Under the pieces are notes generated by a model that was not told the origin of the DNA, made no database searches, and saw only the letters and a list, made by a program, of their open reading frames with translations. DNA of 8,372 bases from Alphaproteobacteria bacterium (GTDB lineage: Bacteria; Pseudomonadota; Alphaproteobacteria; CAAHEQ01; UBA3637), in the NCBI GenBank assembly GCA_017513365.1, contig JAFXFY010000060.1, positions 1-8,372 on the forward strand, read 5' to 3'. This document shows, piece by piece, positions 5,996 to 8,372 of the stretch. Each line of letters opens with the position of its first letter. Position 1 is the stretch's first letter. The position numbers were made by a program, and so were the translations under genes.

Positions 5996-7126
5996 ATGGC
6001 TACGAAAAATTTACAATATGAATCCGGTCGCAGTATGGTAGAAATGCTCGGCACTTTAGCCATTATCGGTGTGTTAAGTATTGGTGGTATTGCTGGATAT
6101 TCTTATGGTATGGATAAACACAAAGCCAATCAAACCATTAATGATATTATGTTAATGGGTGTGGATATGATAACACAAACATCTCAAAAACGAGGTGTTC
6201 TAACTTTAGCCGAATGGGGGACAAAAACGACCGCCGGATATAATTTTACGGTTACCTCAAATCCCGATAACAATACGCAATACGGCATTCAAATTACGGG
6301 TGTACCCTCCCGTGTGTGTCAAATGGTGGGCGATGGTCTTAAAACAACGGCCGAAGTGTACGTAGATAATGCCGACTATGCCACAGCGGAGGACCCATGC
6401 AACTCATCCGAAGAAAATACAATGTCGTTTTTCTTTGAACCGGTAGAAACGGCGTTTGGCGAATGCAAAACAGACACAGATTGCGGAGATGGTCGTTATT
6501 GCGATGCGGATACGGGCATTTGTTTCCGTGGAACAGCACCGGAGGGGACATATGGAGACTGTACAACAACCAATGAATGTTGTGAAAAAGGGGATAATCC
6601 ATACTATAAACATGGCAGTGATTGTTCCACCGATACAATCGCAAATGGTATGTGTTATTATGGTACATGTGTCGCCAAAGGGTGTACATACAATGAAAAT
6701 AAATGTACAGGCAAAGCAGAATATTGTGCCAGCCCGAGTACCAATTGTGAGGAGGCTTTCCCGAACGGCAAAACCGGTACGTGCGTGAAAGCGGACTTTG
6801 CGAAACTTGACGTTGGTGGTAAAACATATTACGTATCGCATAATACAATGAGTTGGTGGGATGCTGATGCAGCGTGTAAGGCATTGGGACGCGATGGATT
6901 AGTTAGCGTTAATGACCTTGTAACGGGTTGGACAAGCAAATACGATCACAATAGCGATGGATTTACGGCCCTTGGGGCGGCATTGCAAAGCCATTTGGGG
7001 ACAGGTTCCCAGGTATGGACGTCTGACGATTACGATTCCTGTGACGCATTCTTCGTGAATCTGGACGATGGTGACGTCTACGACTGCGGTCGCTACGACA
7101 GCTACTCCTTCGCTGTGTGTCAGTAG
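5996..7126 (+). CDS. Prepilin-like surface protein with Cys-rich middle and C-type-lectin-like, DGR-type variable C-terminus
   Basis: The protein has 376 residues; AAGGA (5984-5988) lies 7 nt before the ATG. The N-terminus is a type IV prepilin leader: a short charged stretch ending in G11, then R12-S-M-V-E16, where E16 is the conserved Glu+5, and a hydrophobic helix to about residue 36. Arg replaces the usual Phe at +1. The prepilin peptidase would be expected to cut after G11 and leave a pilin or pseudopilin anchored by its helix. Residues about 60-155 look like a pilin-type globular domain. Residues 157-263 hold 15 cysteines with patterns such as DCGDGRYCD, indicating a disulfide-bonded extracytoplasmic region. 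Residues about 272-376 resemble a C-type-lectin-like fold: KTYYV, SWWDADAAC (286-294), LVSVNDL, VWTSDD, FAVC (372-375). The last 34 codons show strong NNC bias. It is probably a minor pilin or tip adhesin with a variable ligand-binding face. The prepilin part is firm, the lectin fold likely, the role inferred. Confidence 0.88.
   Translation: MATKNLQYESGRSMVEMLGTLAIIGVLSIGGIAGYSYGMDKHKANQTINDIMLMGVDMITQTSQKRGVLTLAEWGTKTTAGYNFTVTSNPDNNTQYGIQITGVPSRVCQMVGDGLKTTAEVYVDNADYATAEDPCNSSEENTMSFFFEPVETAFGECKTDTDCGDGRYCDADTGICFRGTAPEGTYGDCTTTNECCEKGDNPYYKHGSDCSTDTIANGMCYYGTCVAKGCTYNENKCTGKAEYCASPSTNCEEAFPNGKTGTCVKADFAKLDVGGKTYYVSHNTMSWWDADAACKALGRDGLVSVNDLVTGWTSKYDHNSDGFTALGAALQSHLGTGSQVWTSDDYDSCDAFFVNLDDGDVYDCGRYDSYSFAVCQ
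7022..7123 (+). other. Candidate DGR variable region (VR) at the 3' end of the pilin gene
   Basis: Of the 34 codons before the stop, 19 end in C: GAC six times, TAC four, TTC three, TCC two, and GTC, TGC, CGC and AGC once each. The first 34 codons of the same gene have six. In DGRs, adenines of a template repeat are randomised, so template AAC codons become NNC codons, while the lectin-like scaffold positions stay constant (WTS, FFV, FAVCQ). The pattern and the location at the C-terminus of a C-type-lectin-like domain fit. No template repeat or reverse transcriptase is in the window, so this remains a candidate; the left border is approximate. Confidence 0.6.
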
Positions 7127-7135
7127 GGTTTGTTT

Positions 7136-7155
7136 GTCCGGCTTTTAAAACGGAC
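7136..7155 (+). other. Hairpin 10 nt downstream of the candidate variable region
   Basis: GTCCG (7136-7140) pairs with CGGAC (7151-7155) around a ten-base loop, GCTTTTAAAA. DGR targets in some systems, such as Bordetella phage BPP-1, carry a short DNA hairpin just after the variable region that stimulates retrohoming. The location fits, but the stem is short and the loop long. It may be an unrelated mRNA 3' hairpin. Confidence 0.4.
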
Positions 7156-7164
7156 CTTATTCTT

Positions 7165-7195
7165 TCGCCGGCACTTTGGAAGTGTCGGCGATTTT
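7165..7195 (+). terminator. Intrinsic terminator of the pilin gene
   Basis: A 12-bp stem with one G-T pair (TCGCCGGCACTT at 7165-7176 with AAGTGTCGGCGA at 7180-7191) closes a TGG loop and is followed by TTTT. It isolates the pilin unit from the genes to the right. Confidence 0.85.
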
Positions 7196-7251
7196 ATAAT
7201 ATCCGGTTTTGTTCTCCGATACCATAGCATTGACCATCCCAAAGTTTCCTC

Positions 7252-7280
7252 TTGTTTTTTATGTCGGGATATGTTATGTT
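7252..7280 (+). promoter_or_regulatory. Possible promoter of the lipoprotein / LOG genes
   Basis: A -35-like TTGTTT (7252-7257) and a -10-like TATGTT (7275-7280) are 17 bp apart. The start would fall near 7287, directly at the AAGGAG ribosome binding site (7288-7293), leaving a leader of about 12 nt. A better -35, TTGACC at 7230, has no matching -10. Support is moderate. Confidence 0.4.
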
Positions 7281-7298
7281 TCACAAAAAGGAGAAAAT

Positions 7299-7424
7299 AT
7301 GAAATCAATTATTTTTATTTGTGTGGTTGGTATAACATTGACGTTATCGTCTTGTGGTCGGATGTCGGCTGTTCAAAAACCGGCTGACAGTGTTTATCCT
7401 AAAACCTATACCGTTCAAATTTAA
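7299..7424 (+). CDS. 41-residue LptM-like lipoprotein
   Basis: This small gene starts at an ATG 5 nt after a strong AAGGAG (7288-7293). The product has a lysine at position 3, a hydrophobic segment (about 4-15) and the lipobox LSSC with Cys19, so a lipoprotein signal peptide is clear and the mature product would be only 23 residues, beginning CGR. Mature chains of this shape, Cys-Gly-Arg/Lys followed by a Pro-containing stretch and a Tyr-Pro-x-x-Tyr motif (here YPKTY at 33-37), occur in LptM-type lipoproteins, which assist maturation of the outer-membrane LptD translocon. The usual Lys-Gly-Pro after CG/CGR is not present. A longer reading from the upstream ATG at 7209 would put 30 residues before the signal peptide and is rejected. 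The lipoprotein call is firm; the LptM relation is tentative. Confidence 0.75.
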   Translation: MKSIIFICVVGITLTLSSCGRMSAVQKPADSVYPKTYTVQI

Positions 7425-7459
7425 CACACGAATAGGACTGACTTTTAAAAGGTGAAATA

Positions 7460-8107
7460 ATGACAAAAAAATTCAAATCAATTACTGTTTTTTGCAGCGC
7501 TTCCGGTTCTACTGCCTCTATTTATTGCGAATATATGCGTAAAGTAGGGGAAATGTTGGCCGAAAATGGCATTACAATGGTTTTCGGTGGTGGTGACGAA
7601 GGGATGATGGGCAAAGTTTTACAAGGTGTTTTGAACAAAAACGGAAAAAAATATGCCGTTATTACCGAACAACTGTTTCCGCTGGAATGCCATAATCCAA
7701 GTGTTTATACCAAAGGGGAACTGATTACCGTTGATACAATGGCCGAACGCAAAGCAAAACTGATAGAACTGGGCGATGCAATTTTGGTTGGCCCTGGTGG
7801 ATGGGGAACAGTTGATGAAGTGTCCGAATATGCCGTAGCTGTTCAAATTGGTAATGCCGCCAGAAAACCTATGTTGTTTTTGAACTTCAATAACTTTTGG
7901 AAACCGATGATGCATATGATGTTGAATATGTTGCAAGAAGGGACCCTTAATAACAACAAGGTTGACTTTATTGATTTTGTTAATGATATTGATGGGATTT
8001 TTCCAACGCTGGATAAAATCCAAGAACGTATTGAAGCTCGTGAAAATGGTACACCCGTTGTGGCACCATTTTGTGCGTGTGTAGAGGCTCCCAGACAAAA
8101 TGATTAA
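7460..8107 (+). CDS. LOG-family protein (nucleoside 5'-monophosphate phosphoribohydrolase)
   Basis: The protein has 215 residues; AAAGG (7448-7452) lies 7 nt before the ATG. It has the Rossmann-like fold of the LOG/TIGR00730 family: ITVFCSASG (8-16), VFGGGDEGMMG (41-51) for the Gly-rich nucleotide loop, the MAERKAKL helix (94-101) with its conserved Arg-Lys, and PGGWGTVDE (112-120), the diagnostic PGGxGTxxE motif that carries the catalytic glutamate. Enzymes of this family hydrolyse the N-glycosidic bond of AMP-like or N6-modified adenine nucleotides (cytokinin riboside 5'-monophosphates in plants and some bacteria), giving the base and ribose 5-phosphate. The bacterial role is often nucleotide salvage or clean-up. 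The length is typical and all key residues are present. It is cytoplasmic. It follows the lipoprotein gene by 35 nt with no terminator between them, so co-transcription is likely. Confidence 0.92.
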   Translation: MTKKFKSITVFCSASGSTASIYCEYMRKVGEMLAENGITMVFGGGDEGMMGKVLQGVLNKNGKKYAVITEQLFPLECHNPSVYTKGELITVDTMAERKAKLIELGDAILVGPGGWGTVDEVSEYAVAVQIGNAARKPMLFLNFNNFWKPMMHMMLNMLQEGTLNNNKVDFIDFVNDIDGIFPTLDKIQERIEARENGTPVVAPFCACVEAPRQND

Positions 8108-8119
8108 GGCCTCCTCATT

Positions 8120-8372
8120 ATGTTCGTGGATAATTACAGACCATTAAATCCTCAAGAAAAAGGTGCTTCTGAAACCAACTTTAAAATTAATTTTATCGGA
8201 TTAATTTTAGGTATATTTTTTTTGTTATATCTTAAAGATACGGATATTTCTATTTTTTGGAAATTTACCGGTCTGACTATATTAATTTCTATATCCGTCA
8301 GTGTTATGGAATTTTTGTGCTATGAAAAAAATAGTGCATTGGGATTATTGCACTTACATAGAAAGCACAGTC
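8120..8372 (+). CDS. Small membrane protein, unknown function (3' end outside window)
   Basis: An ATG at 8120 opens a frame to the window edge (84 codons seen). The ribosome binding site AAGG (8106-8109) overlaps the stop codon of the LOG gene, so the two are probably co-transcribed and perhaps coupled. After a soluble start (about 1-20) there are two hydrophobic segments, about 24-38 (INFIGLILGIFFLLY) and about 50-66 (TGLTILISISVSVMEFL), joined by a short polar loop; a basic stretch (HLHRKH) follows. I do not recognise the family. Other start codons in frame are not better placed. Confidence 0.7.
   Translation, partial: MFVDNYRPLNPQEKGASETNFKINFIGLILGIFFLLYLKDTDISIFWKFTGLTILISISVSVMEFLCYEKNSALGLLHLHRKHS

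Noticed and set aside
6339..6884. Two leftward and one rightward overlapping open frames inside the pilin gene
   Set aside because: They are low-complexity Cys/His/Thr- or Ile/Phe-rich shadows of the cysteine-rich coding region, with no start signals.
7120..7387. Open frames in both directions over the pilin terminator region
   Set aside because: They cross a 12-bp terminator hairpin, lack ribosome binding sites, and the rightward one overlaps the well-supported lipoprotein gene in another frame.
1..8372. DGR reverse transcriptase, accessory gene or template repeat in the window
   Set aside because: No frame shows reverse transcriptase motifs (such as YxDD) and no second copy of the variable-region scaffold was seen by eye, so only the target side is claimed.

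Overview
The window looks like chromosome of an AT-rich, Gram-negative alphaproteobacterium, possibly one of the host-associated or gut lineages. The clues are AAGGA-type ribosome binding sites, TTGNNN/TATNNT promoters with 17-18 bp spacers, a lipobox mini-lipoprotein that resembles LptM, and a prepilin of the SMVEMLG...IIGVLSIGG type. The taxonomic call is inference; there is no rRNA or other marker gene here. No transposase, integrase, tRNA, rRNA or CRISPR array was seen.

Left part (1-4058): two divergent signalling units share a 109-bp promoter region. Leftward runs a multidomain regulator, cut by the window edge, with an RsbW-like ATPase, a receiver domain, a coiled coil and a SpoIIE/PP2C phosphatase. 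Rightward runs a two-gene operon with a 4-bp ATGA overlap. It encodes two related proteins that look like degenerate, probably non-catalytic EAL-type proteins. The two divergent -35 boxes are the arms of one near-perfect palindrome, so the units are probably co-regulated.

Middle (4059-5734): one monocistronic gene for a nitronate monooxygenase-family FMN enzyme with a cysteine-bearing C-terminal extension. It has its own promoter and a strong intrinsic terminator.

Pilin locus (5735-7195): a promoter drives a highly structured transcript of about 180 nt that ends in an intrinsic terminator only 31 nt before a prepilin-like gene. The prepilin-like protein has a type IV pilin N-terminus, a cysteine-rich middle and a C-type-lectin-like C-terminus. 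Its last 34 codons are unlike the rest of the window: 19 end in C, mainly GAC, TAC, TCC and TTC. This is what a diversity-generating retroelement (DGR) variable region made from AAC codons would look like. A hairpin and a terminator follow directly. No reverse transcriptase or template repeat lies in the window, so a DGR acting on this gene would have to sit elsewhere. This locus is the best candidate for something new: a surface filament tip or adhesin with a hypervariable lectin-like face, behind a structured RNA that may be a stand-alone ncRNA (6S-like) or an attenuator.

Right end (7196-8372): a 41-residue LptM-like lipoprotein, a LOG-family nucleotide phosphoribohydrolase, and the start of a small two-helix membrane protein cut by the window edge. 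The three read in one direction and may be co-transcribed.
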